Positions 42,112 to 51,609 of a stretch of 64,000 nucleotides of DNA are shown here, in pieces. The translations under genes and the position numbers were made by a program. Source of the stretch: Micavibrio aeruginosavorus_D (GTDB taxonomy: Bacteria > Pseudomonadota > Alphaproteobacteria > Micavibrionales > Micavibrionaceae); NCBI RefSeq assembly GCF_051245535.1, contig NZ_CP195303.1:186001-250000 (forward strand). The letters run 5' to 3'. The notes under the pieces are model-generated. The model was not told where the DNA came from, searched no databases, and worked only from the letters and a program-made list of their open reading frames with translations. Each line of letters starts with the position of its first letter. Position 1 is the first letter of the stretch.

Positions 42112-44271
42112 TCAGGCCATCCCCATGCTCATGGTCTGGCCGCTCATGGCCGCGCGGCGGGTCTGTTCGGTCATGTCCATATCCGCGCCCGGCTGTTGCG
42201 GTGTGGCGGCGGTCGGCTGGTTCGGGCTGGCGGCTGAAGCGAAGGCGCTGCTCATGTCCGTTCCGGTATTGATATCGGATTTCGCAGCGGATGTGCCGAT
42301 GCGGCTTGTGGCGGTTTGTTCAACGGAAACGGAAGCCACTTGCTGTTCTTTTTCAATTCCAACAGCGTCTCTTTGCGCAAATTTTTCGCGCCCCTTGTCC
42401 ATTTCCTGGGTTACGTAGGCGCGTAGCGATTCTGGTGTTTTATCCAGAATTTCTTCGCGGGTAATTTCACCTTTTAAAATCTTCTCGCGCGTATCATCAT
42501 CTTTCAGCCATGAACGGTACGCGCCCATCTCTTTCATTTCGCTGCGATTGTCTTTTTGAGCGTTTCTCAGCTCCTGTTTTGAATCGTCCAGTTTTTTCTG
42601 TGCCGCTTCAAGGCTCTGTATCGCTTCCAGTTGTTCTTTCTGACGAGCGCTCAAATTATCTTTGGCTTCCAGCAATTCTTCTTTTGCATTGGCTAAATCG
42701 CCTTTGGCAATGCCCAGCTCTTCAACTTTTCTCTCTTTTTCTGCAACAAGATCTTTTCCTTCGTCAATCTTGTCTTTTAGTGCCTCGCGGGTCACTTTCA
42801 GCTCGCGGCCCAATCCTCTGATTTCTTTTTTAAGGCCTTGCAAACCTTCGTCGTAATAAGCGCGCATTTCCTTCAGGTCGGCGCGCTTGTTCTCCAAATG
42901 CGCATTCTCAGCGGTTTTTTCTTCGGCTGCTTCTTGCGCTTGAACGGCGGCATCCTTTGCCTCGCTTGCTTGCGCATCCTTGTCGTTGAACTTCTCGGCC
43001 AGAACCTCTTTTTTGGTCTGCATCGATTCGTATTTTTCGAACGAAGTCAGTGCATTCGGATTGTCGAGCTGGTCCTTGCTGATATCCTGCTTCTGTCCAT
43101 CCTGGTTAACGACATCGCCTTTTGCGTTGACGAACAGTTTTTCACCGGTTTCCGGGTTTGTGGGCGCGTTGGCTTCCAAGGCGTTCAGGCGGCGGGCGAC
43201 TTCCGTGTTGTCCTGCGCGACGACATCTTTTTCTGCTTCGGCTTGTTCGGCGACAGCAGCATGCTGTTCGGCGGCCTGTTGATTGGCGACGATGGCATCA
43301 TCGTTGGCTGCTATTTTTGTTTCCAGTACGGCGGTCTTGGCATCAATTTGTTTGATTTCTTGTTCAGTATCGGCTTGCTGTTCTTCCAGAACTTCAATTT
43401 TTGCAACCTGTTCCGCTTCTTGTGTTCTCAGTGCGGCTTGTTCTTGCTGGTTCTGATCAATTTTTTGATCCAGAACGACAAGCTCTTCAGTCAGTGTTTC
43501 AACGCGAACTTCTGCCTTCGCAACATTTTCTTCTGCGCGCTCTACTTGCTGTTCGGCCTCGGCAACGCGTTTATTGGCTTCGTCGACACGTTTTTGCGCT
43601 TCTTCAACAGCCAGTTGGTTTTGGCGTACGTTTTCTTCCAGCTGCCGAATATATTGTGCGTAGCGAATGGCCTGGCTTGTGCGTTCTTTTTCTTTTTGCT
43701 CTGCGCGCTCTTGGCCACCGCGCAGGCTGTTGTTCACCGGACCATCGGTGCCCATACGCTCGGCCAATGTTTCCATGGCGTTCAGGCGGCGCAGGGCTTC
43801 ATGGCCGTGTTGTGATTCATCATATATGCGGTCGACATCATTTTCGGCGCGCAGGGCCCGTTCATTCGGCTCACCCGCTTTAGCCTCAAAAATCGGGCTG
43901 AGGGCTTCGATCGCAGCAGTTTTCTGCTCTGGTGTTTGGATGGAGGCATCCGCGCGGTTTTGCGGCTGAATGTCTTCTATATCTGCCGTTTGGGTGGCGA
44001 TCTCTTCAATCTCGGCCGTCTTCATTTCAACGGCGGTATCTTGAAGCGCGATTTCTTCTTTCAGCGCTTGAACGGTTTCAACCGCATCATTATTCAGCTC
44101 CATCTCCCGGCGCGCGGATTGCAGCGGGGCGGTATCGAACAGCGCGCGATCAGCCTCGGCGCCCTTCATGCCGATCGTGACGGTCGATTCATTGAAGATG
44201 CGGCGATACGTGCCGCGTTCGACATCATATACAGCGTTGGTTTCGTTCGGTGTTTGGCCTGATTCTGCCAC
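42112..44271 (-). CDS. Large coiled-coil protein, unknown
   Basis: 719 residues, GTG start with GGGGGAT six bases upstream. After an N-terminal 30 residues (YDVERGTYRRIFNESTVTIG), most of the chain is heptad-rich coiled coil (about 60-620), full of Glu, Gln, Ala and Lys, for example EEAQKRVDEANKRVAEAEQQ. A break at about 350-400 reads NPETGEKLFVNAKGDVVNQDG. The C-terminal 100 residues are Thr/Ser/Ala/Met-rich and disordered-looking, ending SGQTMSMGMA. No signal peptide or membrane segment. It lies upstream of the two murein hydrolases on the same strand. Confidence 0.65.
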   Translation of the reverse strand: MAESGQTPNETNAVYDVERGTYRRIFNESTVTIGMKGAEADRALFDTAPLQSARREMELNNDAVETVQALKEEIALQDTAVEMKTAEIEEIATQTADIEDIQPQNRADASIQTPEQKTAAIEALSPIFEAKAGEPNERALRAENDVDRIYDESQHGHEALRRLNAMETLAERMGTDGPVNNSLRGGQERAEQKEKERTSQAIRYAQYIRQLEENVRQNQLAVEEAQKRVDEANKRVAEAEQQVERAEENVAKAEVRVETLTEELVVLDQKIDQNQQEQAALRTQEAEQVAKIEVLEEQQADTEQEIKQIDAKTAVLETKIAANDDAIVANQQAAEQHAAVAEQAEAEKDVVAQDNTEVARRLNALEANAPTNPETGEKLFVNAKGDVVNQDGQKQDISKDQLDNPNALTSFEKYESMQTKKEVLAEKFNDKDAQASEAKDAAVQAQEAAEEKTAENAHLENKRADLKEMRAYYDEGLQGLKKEIRGLGRELKVTREALKDKIDEGKDLVAEKERKVEELGIAKGDLANAKEELLEAKDNLSARQKEQLEAIQSLEAAQKKLDDSKQELRNAQKDNRSEMKEMGAYRSWLKDDDTREKILKGEITREEILDKTPESLRAYVTQEMDKGREKFAQRDAVGIEKEQQVASVSVEQTATSRIGTSAAKSDINTGTDMSSAFASAASPNQPTAATPQQPGADMDMTEQTRRAAMSGQTMSMGMA

Positions 44272-44490
44272 TTCATATCCCCCAGGGTGTACTCACACGC
44301 CCCCATAATGCGCGAAAACGAATAATATTATGTTAAAAGATCAAGTTTTATTAAAATTTTATCTATCTAATCAGGAAGATAGCCGGGGACATGCGTGTGA
44401 AACGGGGTTTGCGGCTTTGCAAAACAGGGCCCGAGTGCTAAATCACAGGGGTTACGTTCTGATAACCCACCTGATCCAAACGGGGTCCAA

Positions 44491-45693
44491 ATGAATATTC
44501 ATGAGTATCAAGGCAAAGCCCTGCTGAAAAAATACGGCGTTCTGGTGCCCGAGGGCATTCCGGCCATGACGGTTGCCGAGGCTGTGGCCGCGGCGAAACA
44601 ACTGCCGGGTCCCCTGTATGTTGTGAAATCCCAAATCCATGCGGGCGGCCGTGGCGCCGGTAAATTCAAAAACAATCCGGAAGGCAAGGGCGGCGTTCGT
44701 CTGTGCAAAACGGTTGATGATGTGAAAGACGCCGCCGAGGCGATGCTGCACCAGACTCTGGTGACCAAGCAGACCGGCCCGGATGGTCAGAAGGTTCAGC
44801 GCCTGTACGTCACCGACGGTGTGGATATTCAAAAAGAATATTACTGCTCGGTCGTTCTGGACCGCGCAACGTCCCGCGTGACGTTCATGGTCTCCACCGA
44901 AGGCGGTATGGATATCGAAGAAGTGGCCGAAACGCACCCGGAAAAAATCATTCGCTGTGCGATTGATCCGGTGACGGGCATGCAGGGCTTCCACGCCCGC
45001 AAGCTGGCCTTCGGTCTTGGCCTGTCCGGCGATGCGTTGAAGAGCGCGCAAAAATTCTTCATGTCCCTGTACAAAGCGTTCGTGGACATGGATTGCTCGA
45101 TCGTTGAAATCAACCCGATGATCGTGACCGACAAAAACGAAGTGATGGCGTTGGACGCCAAACTGAACTTCGACGATAACGCCTTGTTCCGTCACCCGGA
45201 CATTGCCGATCTGCGCGATGAAGCCGAAGAAGACGAGAATGAGCGTTTGGCCAAGGATTGGGAATTGTCCTATGTCCGTCTGGACGGGAACATTGGCTGC
45301 ATGGTCAATGGTGCCGGTCTGGCCATGGCGACCATGGACATTATCAAGCTGTATGGCGGCGAACCCGCCAACTTCCTGGACGTGGGCGGCGGTGCAACGA
45401 CCGAACGCGTGACGGCGGCGTTCAAGATCATTCTGTCTGACAAGAATGTGAAGGGCGTGCTGGTCAACATTTTCGGCGGCATCATGAAATGCGACATCAT
45501 CGCCAATGGCATCATCGCCGCGGCGAAGGAAGTGTCGCTGTCGGTTCCGCTGGTCGTTCGTCTGGAAGGCACCAATGTCGAGCAGGGTAAGAAAATCCTG
45601 CGCGAAAGCGGTTTGCCGATTTTGTCCGCTGACAATCTGGCTGATGCGGCCCAGAAGGTCGTGGATGCCACCAAAAAAGCTCTGGCCGCGTAA
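44491..45693 (+). CDS. sucC: Succinyl-CoA synthetase beta subunit
   Basis: 400 residues. With SucD it makes succinate and ATP from succinyl-CoA. MNIHEYQGKALLKKYGV begins the ATP-grasp domain; KSQIHAGGRGAGKFKN binds nucleotide, VEINPMIVT carries metal ligands, and the C-terminal CoA-ligase domain has LDVGGGATTERV and VNIFGGIMKCD. The sucC stop is followed by a secreted-protein gene rather than directly by sucD. Confidence 0.96.
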   Translation: MNIHEYQGKALLKKYGVLVPEGIPAMTVAEAVAAAKQLPGPLYVVKSQIHAGGRGAGKFKNNPEGKGGVRLCKTVDDVKDAAEAMLHQTLVTKQTGPDGQKVQRLYVTDGVDIQKEYYCSVVLDRATSRVTFMVSTEGGMDIEEVAETHPEKIIRCAIDPVTGMQGFHARKLAFGLGLSGDALKSAQKFFMSLYKAFVDMDCSIVEINPMIVTDKNEVMALDAKLNFDDNALFRHPDIADLRDEAEEDENERLAKDWELSYVRLDGNIGCMVNGAGLAMATMDIIKLYGGEPANFLDVGGGATTERVTAAFKIILSDKNVKGVLVNIFGGIMKCDIIANGIIAAAKEVSLSVPLVVRLEGTNVEQGKKILRESGLPILSADNLADAAQKVVDATKKALAA

Positions 45694-45724
45694 TTCGCCA
45701 TTTTTCGAAAAAGGAATGATGAAA

Positions 45725-46168
45725 ATGAAAAAGATCCTGTCTTTATCCGTTCTGGCGATTCTGCTGGCCACCACACCGGCAATGGCCCAAACCGCGGAAA
45801 CAACCGCAGCGGCCAAACGTTATGTTGAAGCCGTGCCGTCCCAGAAGATGGTTGATGAAATGTTGGAACAATTCAAAACCAACCCGCAAATCAATCTGAC
45901 CGAAGCCGATATCGCCGCCATTGGTGAGTCGGTGAAGGCCGCCAATCTGGACGCGGTGATGATTGACGCCATGGCCAAACATTTCACAGCGGGCGAGATC
46001 AATGCGCTGGCTGATTTCTACACATCGGCCAACGGCAAATCGATCATGAAGAAAATGCCGGCCTATATGAATGAAATCATGCCGTCGATTCAGAAAGCCG
46101 TGATGGATGCCGTGATTGCCGAGATGCAGAAGAAAGCCCCGGCAGCCGCAGCTTCTCCGGCGCAGTAA
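45725..46168 (+). CDS. Secreted DUF2059-like protein
   Basis: 147 residues. Signal peptide KKILSLSVLAILLATTPAMA. The mature part is a short helical domain: LTEADIAAIGESVKAANLDA, then FTAGEINALADFYTSANGKS and MKKMPAYMNEIMP, resembling the DUF2059 C-terminus (IxALxxFYxTPxGK). ATG 45725 has AAGGA nine bases upstream; ATGs at 45716 and 45719 are too close to it. It sits in the operon between sucC and sucD (31 and 40 bases either side), an unexpected place for an exported protein. Confidence 0.75.
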   Translation: MKKILSLSVLAILLATTPAMAQTAETTAAAKRYVEAVPSQKMVDEMLEQFKTNPQINLTEADIAAIGESVKAANLDAVMIDAMAKHFTAGEINALADFYTSANGKSIMKKMPAYMNEIMPSIQKAVMDAVIAEMQKKAPAAAASPAQ

Positions 46169-46208
46169 TCGAAACGAACCAGTAAACAATTTTTTGGAGT
46201 GTAGGCTT

Positions 46209-47090
46209 ATGGCCGTTCTTGTTGATAAAAATACCAAAGTCATCTGCCAGGGTTTCACCGGGGCACAGGGCACGTTCCACTCGGAACAGGCCATTGCCTA
46301 CGGCACGAAAATGGTGGGCGGTGTGACGCCGGGCAAAGGTGGCACGAAACATTTGAACCTGCCCGTGTTTGACACGGTGGCGCAGGCCAAGGCCGAAACG
46401 GGATGCAACGCATCCGTAATCTACGTGCCGCCTCCGTTCGCGGCGGATGCCATTCTGGAAGCGATTGATGCCGGGATTGATCTGGCCATCTGCATCACCG
46501 AAGGCATTCCGGTTCTGGACATGGTGCGCGTGCGCCGTGCGCTGGATGGGTCGAACACCCGCCTGATCGGGCCGAACTGCCCGGGCATTATTACGCCGGA
46601 TGAATGCAAAATCGGCATTATGCCGGGTCACATTCACAAGCGTGGCAAAATCGGTGTGGTTTCGCGTTCCGGGACCCTGACATACGAAGCTGTGGCACAA
46701 ACCACGGCGGCGGGTCTGGGCCAATCCACCTGCATCGGTATTGGTGGTGATCCGGTCAACGGCACCAACTTCATCGATTGCCTGAAAATGTTCCATGACG
46801 ATCCGGAAACCGAAGCCATCATCATGATCGGCGAAATCGGTGGCAGTGCCGAAGTGGACGCAACGGAATATTACAAATCCTTGACCAATAAAAAGCCGAT
46901 CGCTGGTTTCATTGCCGGTGTGACCGCGCCGAAGGGCAAGCGTATGGGCCATGCCGGGGCGATTATTTCCGGTGGTGCCGATACGGCCGAAGCGAAAATC
47001 TCCGCCATGAAGGCGGCCGGTTTCGTGGTCGCCGACAGCCCGGCCAGCCTGGGTCAGGCCGTTCAGGAAGCTATGAAAAAGGCCGCATAA
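46209..47090 (+). CDS. sucD: Succinyl-CoA synthetase alpha subunit
   Basis: 293 residues. VLVDKNTKVICQGFTGAQGT and FAADAILEAIDAGIDLAICI are the CoA-binding domain. The phospho-His is in KRMGHAGAIISGG and the second metal/phosphate site in GEIGGSAEVDATEY. ATG 46209 follows GGAG ten bases upstream; an in-frame extension back into the DUF2059 gene is not conserved. Confidence 0.96.
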   Translation: MAVLVDKNTKVICQGFTGAQGTFHSEQAIAYGTKMVGGVTPGKGGTKHLNLPVFDTVAQAKAETGCNASVIYVPPPFAADAILEAIDAGIDLAICITEGIPVLDMVRVRRALDGSNTRLIGPNCPGIITPDECKIGIMPGHIHKRGKIGVVSRSGTLTYEAVAQTTAAGLGQSTCIGIGGDPVNGTNFIDCLKMFHDDPETEAIIMIGEIGGSAEVDATEYYKSLTNKKPIAGFIAGVTAPKGKRMGHAGAIISGGADTAEAKISAMKAAGFVVADSPASLGQAVQEAMKKAA

Positions 47091-47114
47091 GCGGCATTGC
47101 CGATATTTTATTAA

Positions 47115-47150
47115 AAAGCGGCGGGTCTTTGCGGGCCCGCCGCTTTGTTT
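47115..47150 (+). terminator. Terminator after sucD
   Basis: AAAGCGGCGGG / CCCGCCGCTTT stem of 11 bp (47115-47125 with 47136-47146), then GTTT. It separates sucCD from the downstream unit. Confidence 0.82.
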
Positions 47151-47228
47151 CGCGCGTGCGTATCCAGTTTTATTCCCCGCGTTTTATGGTAGAATCGAAA
47201 GGTTATACCGGATGGGGGATGGCCACCA

Positions 47229-47810
47229 ATGCTCGACCAATTTTCTGAAGACCAGCAAGCCTTGTTGATTGCGCTGCCCTATCGCACGGGGCTGTGGATC
47301 AGCCAATGCGATTCCACCGGCGGTGGCGATGCAAATGAGGCCGAGATGCAGGCCCTGCACGAAATCGTCACCGGCTTTGCCGAAGATTTCTTGAAATCCG
47401 AATTTGTTCAGGTCTTGATGGAACAAACCGTTGCGCACAAAAATGCGTGGGGCACATGGAACCGCGACATTGATCTGGTTCCTGAAGAATGCCGCAAGGC
47501 CGTTGCGCTTTTGTCCGAGCATCTGGACCGCAAGGAATTTTTATCCTTCAAACAAAATCTGATGGAAATTGCGACCGATGTTGCGCTGGCCTATCGTGAA
47601 AATGGTGATGAAAGCCTGTCCGGTCGTGTGAATGTTTATACGCGTCTGGTGTCGGAAAAAGTGCGTTCGATGATGACGGGTCGTCCGCCGCGCTCTCTGG
47701 ATGAAATTCTGAATATTTCCGAAGCGGAACAGGTCGCGCTGGATCGTCTGGCCGAGGCGCTGGATCTGGATGGGCGTTTGTTTAAAGCACGCGAACCCAA
47801 CGCCGCTTAA
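47229..47810 (+). CDS. Unknown protein, paralogue A of a tandem pair
   Basis: 193 residues, no signal peptide. Opens with QQALLIALPYRTGLWISQ, then a helical body with LVPEECRKAVALLSEHLD and LMEIATDVALAYREN. The next gene shares this pattern along its length, so the two arose by tandem duplication. I recognise no characterised family. The block between sucD and sucA might point to a regulatory tie with the TCA enzymes, but nothing in the sequence shows it. Confidence 0.65.
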   Translation: MLDQFSEDQQALLIALPYRTGLWISQCDSTGGGDANEAEMQALHEIVTGFAEDFLKSEFVQVLMEQTVAHKNAWGTWNRDIDLVPEECRKAVALLSEHLDRKEFLSFKQNLMEIATDVALAYRENGDESLSGRVNVYTRLVSEKVRSMMTGRPPRSLDEILNISEAEQVALDRLAEALDLDGRLFKAREPNAA

Positions 47811-47832
47811 CCCAAAAGGGAATTATATCGCC

Positions 47833-48456
47833 ATGGCTTATCTGGAACATTTTAGCGGACATGACCTCGATCTTCTGGTCGCGCTGCCGTACCGGGCGGG
47901 CTTGTTCGTCAGTAGCAGTGATGCTCAGGGCGAAAAAAAGGCCGATGCCGAAGAATTAAAAGTTCTGCATGATTTGATCGAGGCGCAGGCCAAGGGCATG
48001 TATGAATCCGCCTTCGTGCATGAAATCATGGTTGAAACATTCGCGCGCCGTACCGATTGGCGCAGTTGGGGCGATCATCTGGATTCCGTGCCGGGTGAAT
48101 GCCGCAATGCCATTTTGATGTTGTCGCATCTGGTCCCCCCCGGAAAAATTCAGCAGCGTGACATTGATGCGCTCAAGGGCATTTTGTTGCAGATTGGTCT
48201 GGATGTGGCCAAGGCCTATCGCGAATATGACCGCAACGAAAGCTGGACCGCGCGTTTTTACCGCCGTCTTGGCATCATGGTGGATGGTTTGCTGGGCATT
48301 GTGCGTGGGGAACATTATTCATCGTCCGAATTGCTGAATATCAGCTATGAGGAAGACATCGCCCTCAATGCGCTGGCGGAGGCCCTGCGGGCCGATCTGG
48401 TGGCGCAGGTGGAAAAAACCACCCTGCACACGGGCGAAACGATTCCGCACGCCTGA
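47833..48456 (+). CDS. Unknown protein, paralogue B of a tandem pair
   Basis: 207 residues. HDLDLLVALPYRAGLFVSSS, then DSVPGECRNAILMLSHLVPP and LQIGLDVAKAYREYDR match paralogue A. It also has ELLNISYEEDIALNALAEAL, against EILNISEAEQVALDRLAEAL in paralogue A. The ATG at 47833 lies 22 bases after the stop of paralogue A, so co-transcription is expected. Function unknown. Confidence 0.65.
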   Translation: MAYLEHFSGHDLDLLVALPYRAGLFVSSSDAQGEKKADAEELKVLHDLIEAQAKGMYESAFVHEIMVETFARRTDWRSWGDHLDSVPGECRNAILMLSHLVPPGKIQQRDIDALKGILLQIGLDVAKAYREYDRNESWTARFYRRLGIMVDGLLGIVRGEHYSSSELLNISYEEDIALNALAEALRADLVAQVEKTTLHTGETIPHA

Positions 48457-48629
48457 TTTATTTTCATAATCTATTTTCACGCCCCGGTTTTCGTACGGAT
48501 TCCCGCGCCGCGCCCTTTTTTTAACCATGGGCAGTGCTATAGTCCGAAACGGAATAATGCCCTTGATTGTGCCGGGGCTGTAGAGGGCACACGCCAACAA
48601 TGATGACAACGAAACGAGAGTGAAAAATC

Positions 48630-51548
48630 GTGACCTCTGAAACAGCGAAAATGCCCGATTCAAAGATGAGTGTTTTGACCGGGGTGAACGCGGAATATAT
48701 CGCGCATTTGTACGCCCGTTACATGCAAAGCCCGGAGAAAACCGACCCGAGCTGGAAATCATTTTTTCAAGAGCTGAACGATAACGAACTCTCCGTGTTG
48801 CAGGATCTGGCCGGTGCAAGCTGGACACCCGATGAAAATAAACGCAGCCGCCGCTCCTTTGGGTCCAATACCGGGAACGTTGTGGGCATGACGGTCGCAT
48901 CGTCTGCCGCTCGCGCATCCGCGCCTGTTCCGTCGGCAGAGCTGAGCGATGATGTGCGCCGTGCGACGCTGGATTCTATACGCGCTTTGATGATGGTGCG
49001 GGCGTATCGCGCGCGCGGTCACTTGTTGTCCAATCTGGATCCGCTGGAATTAAAAGAAAAAACCTACCACCCGGAACTGGACCCGGCCCATTACGGGTTC
49101 TCCGATTCCGATTATGACCGCCCGATTTTTATTGATGGCGTTCTGGGGTTTGAAACGGCGACGTTGCGCGAAATTGTAACAGCCGTGCGCCAAACCTATT
49201 GCGGGGCCGTGGGTGTTGAATTTATGCATCTGAGCGATCCGGCGGAAAAATCATGGATTCAGCAGCGCATCGAAGAGCCGCGCAATCAAACCGATTTTAC
49301 GGCGGAAGGAAAACGCGCCATTCTGCAACGTCTGACGGCGGCGGAATCATTTGAAAAATTCCTGCATGTTAAATATGTGGGCACGAAACGTTTCGGCCTT
49401 GATGGTGGCGAATCCACCGTTCCGGCAATTGAACAGGTTTTGAAACGCGGCTCGCAATTGGGCGTGAAGGAAGTTGTATTCGGCATGGCTCACCGTGGCC
49501 GCCTGAACGTGCTGACAAACGTACTGGGCAAGCCGTTCACGGCCGTGTTCTCGGAATTTCAGGGCAATTCGGCGAACCCGGACGATGTCCAAGGGTCGGG
49601 CGACGTGAAATATCACCTCGGCACATCCACCGACCGTGAGTTTGATGGCAAAACATTGCACTTGTCCCTGACCGCCAACCCGTCCCACTTGGAAGTGGTC
49701 GACCCGGTTGTTGTGGGCAAGGTGCGTGCAAAACAACAACAGCGTGGCGATAAAGACCGCTCACAAGTTCTGCCGATCCTGCTGCACGGCGATGCCGCGT
49801 TCGCGGGTCAGGGCTTGGTTGCTGAAACGCTGATGATGTCCGAACTGGGCGGTTACCGCGTCGGCGGTACTGTTCACATCGTGATCAACAACCAGATTGG
49901 TTTCACCACCATGCCGCAATATAGCCGTTCGGGCCCGTACCCGACCGACGTTGCGAAAATGCTGGCCGCGCCGATCTTCCACGTCAATGGGGACGACCCG
50001 GAGGCCGTTGTGCACGCCGCCCGCATCGCCATCGAATTCCGTCAGGAGTTCAAGAAGGACGTGGTGATCGATCTGGTCTGCTACCGCCGCTTCGGCCACA
50101 ACGAAGGGGACGAGCCAGCCTTTACCCAGCCGTTGATGTACAAGAAAATCAAAACACACATGTCGGTCCGCGATATGTATTCGAACAAGCTGGTGGCGGA
50201 TGGCACGCTGAGCGAGGCTGAATCGAAGGCCATGGCCGACGAATTCAACACTTATCTGGAACAGGCCTTCGAAGCGACGAAGTCATACAAACCGAACAAG
50301 GCCGACTTCCTCGAGGGCGCGTGGAGCGGTTTGAAAGTGGCCAGCGGCGATGAACGCCGTGGTGTCACCGCCATTGACGATGCGCTGTTGCAGAAACTGG
50401 GCAAGGCACTGACGACCGTGCCGGCCAATTTCAACCTCAACGCCAAAATCGCCCGTCAGTTGGAAACCAAAGCCGAAATGTTCAAAACCGGCCAAGGGTT
50501 CGACTGGGCCACGGCGGAAGCGTTGGCCTATGGTTCTCTGGCGGCGGAGGGCTACAATGTCCGCCTGTCCGGTCAGGATTGCCAGCGCGGGACGTTCTCT
50601 CAACGCCATGCCGTCGTGACGGATCAGGAAGACGAAAGCAAATACACCTTCCTGCAACATATTGGCGGCAACCAAGGCACGTTCGAGGTGCATGACAGCC
50701 CGCTGTCCGAAGCGGCTGTTCTGGGCTTTGAATACGGCTATACGCTCGCCGATCCGAAAACACTGGTTCTGTGGGAAGCGCAGTTCGGTGACTTCGTGAA
50801 CGGCGCGCAAGTGGTCATCGACCAGTTTATTTCCTCCGCCGAAACCAAATGGCTGCGTATGTCCGGTCTGGTCATGCTGTTGCCGCACGGGTTCGAGGGG
50901 CAGGGACCGGAACACTCCTCCGCGCGTATGGAACGTTTCCTGCAAAACTGTGCGGAAGATAACTGGCAAGTGGCAAACTGCACCACCCCGGCCAACTATT
51001 TCCACATCCTGCGCCGTCAGATGGTGCGTGATTTCCGCAAACCGCTGATTATCATGACGCCGAAATCGCTGCTGCGTCACAAACTGGCGGTATCACCGGC
51101 ATCGATGATGACGGGCCAGTCCACGTTCCACCGCATTCTGTGGGACGATGCGATGGAGCAGATGAACAAGCCGAAGGACATCAAGCGCGTGATCCTCTGC
51201 TCGGGCAAGGTGTACTATGACCTGTTCGAAGAGCGTGAAAAGCGCGGCCAGAAAGATGTGATCATTCTGCGTCTGGAACAATTCTATCCGTTCCCGGCCA
51301 AGGCTCTGGGCGAAGAATTGTCCAAATATCCGAACGCCGAAGTGATTTGGTGCCAGGAAGAGCCGTATAACCAAGGCGGCTGGCACTTCGTTGATCGCCG
51401 GATCGAGGATGTCCTGAAATCCATCAAACACAAATCCACCCGTCCGCGCTACGCCGGCCGTCCGGAGGCCGCCGCCCCGGCCACGGGCCTGATGAAGCGC
51501 CACAATGCGGAACTGGCCAAGTTTATGGATGAGGCCCTCAAAGGCTAA
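48630..51548 (+). CDS. sucA: 2-oxoglutarate dehydrogenase E1 component
   Basis: 972 residues. Thiamine-diphosphate decarboxylase that transfers the succinyl group to the E2 lipoyl arm. The N-terminal SVLTGVNAEYIAHLYARYMQ docks to E2. TPP and metal site: VFGMAHRGRLNVLTNVLGKP, LTANPSHLEVVDPVV and ILLHGDAAFAGQGLVAETL. The C-terminal acceptor region has LPHGFEGQGPEHSSARMERFL. The start is GTG with GAGAG upstream. A terminator follows directly. Confidence 0.97.
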   Translation: MTSETAKMPDSKMSVLTGVNAEYIAHLYARYMQSPEKTDPSWKSFFQELNDNELSVLQDLAGASWTPDENKRSRRSFGSNTGNVVGMTVASSAARASAPVPSAELSDDVRRATLDSIRALMMVRAYRARGHLLSNLDPLELKEKTYHPELDPAHYGFSDSDYDRPIFIDGVLGFETATLREIVTAVRQTYCGAVGVEFMHLSDPAEKSWIQQRIEEPRNQTDFTAEGKRAILQRLTAAESFEKFLHVKYVGTKRFGLDGGESTVPAIEQVLKRGSQLGVKEVVFGMAHRGRLNVLTNVLGKPFTAVFSEFQGNSANPDDVQGSGDVKYHLGTSTDREFDGKTLHLSLTANPSHLEVVDPVVVGKVRAKQQQRGDKDRSQVLPILLHGDAAFAGQGLVAETLMMSELGGYRVGGTVHIVINNQIGFTTMPQYSRSGPYPTDVAKMLAAPIFHVNGDDPEAVVHAARIAIEFRQEFKKDVVIDLVCYRRFGHNEGDEPAFTQPLMYKKIKTHMSVRDMYSNKLVADGTLSEAESKAMADEFNTYLEQAFEATKSYKPNKADFLEGAWSGLKVASGDERRGVTAIDDALLQKLGKALTTVPANFNLNAKIARQLETKAEMFKTGQGFDWATAEALAYGSLAAEGYNVRLSGQDCQRGTFSQRHAVVTDQEDESKYTFLQHIGGNQGTFEVHDSPLSEAAVLGFEYGYTLADPKTLVLWEAQFGDFVNGAQVVIDQFISSAETKWLRMSGLVMLLPHGFEGQGPEHSSARMERFLQNCAEDNWQVANCTTPANYFHILRRQMVRDFRKPLIIMTPKSLLRHKLAVSPASMMTGQSTFHRILWDDAMEQMNKPKDIKRVILCSGKVYYDLFEEREKRGQKDVIILRLEQFYPFPAKALGEELSKYPNAEVIWCQEEPYNQGGWHFVDRRIEDVLKSIKHKSTRPRYAGRPEAAAPATGLMKRHNAELAKFMDEALKG

Positions 51549-51575
51549 ATTTGACAGAATCTGTCCTTTTGGCGT

Positions 51576-51609
51576 AAAAACCCCTCTCGTGAAAACGGAG
51601 GGGTTTTTG
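51576..51609 (+). terminator. Terminator after sucA, overlapping the next gene start
   Basis: AAAAACCCCTC/GAGGGGTTTTT stem (51576-51586 with 51598-51608). The candidate ribosome-binding site GGAGGGG and the TTG start of the next gene lie inside its right arm and T-run. Confidence 0.85.

Noticed and set aside
39866..44271. A prophage remnant
   Set aside because: There is an endolysin-like domain but no integrase, holin, terminase, capsid or tail gene, and no attachment-site duplication by the nearby tRNA genes.
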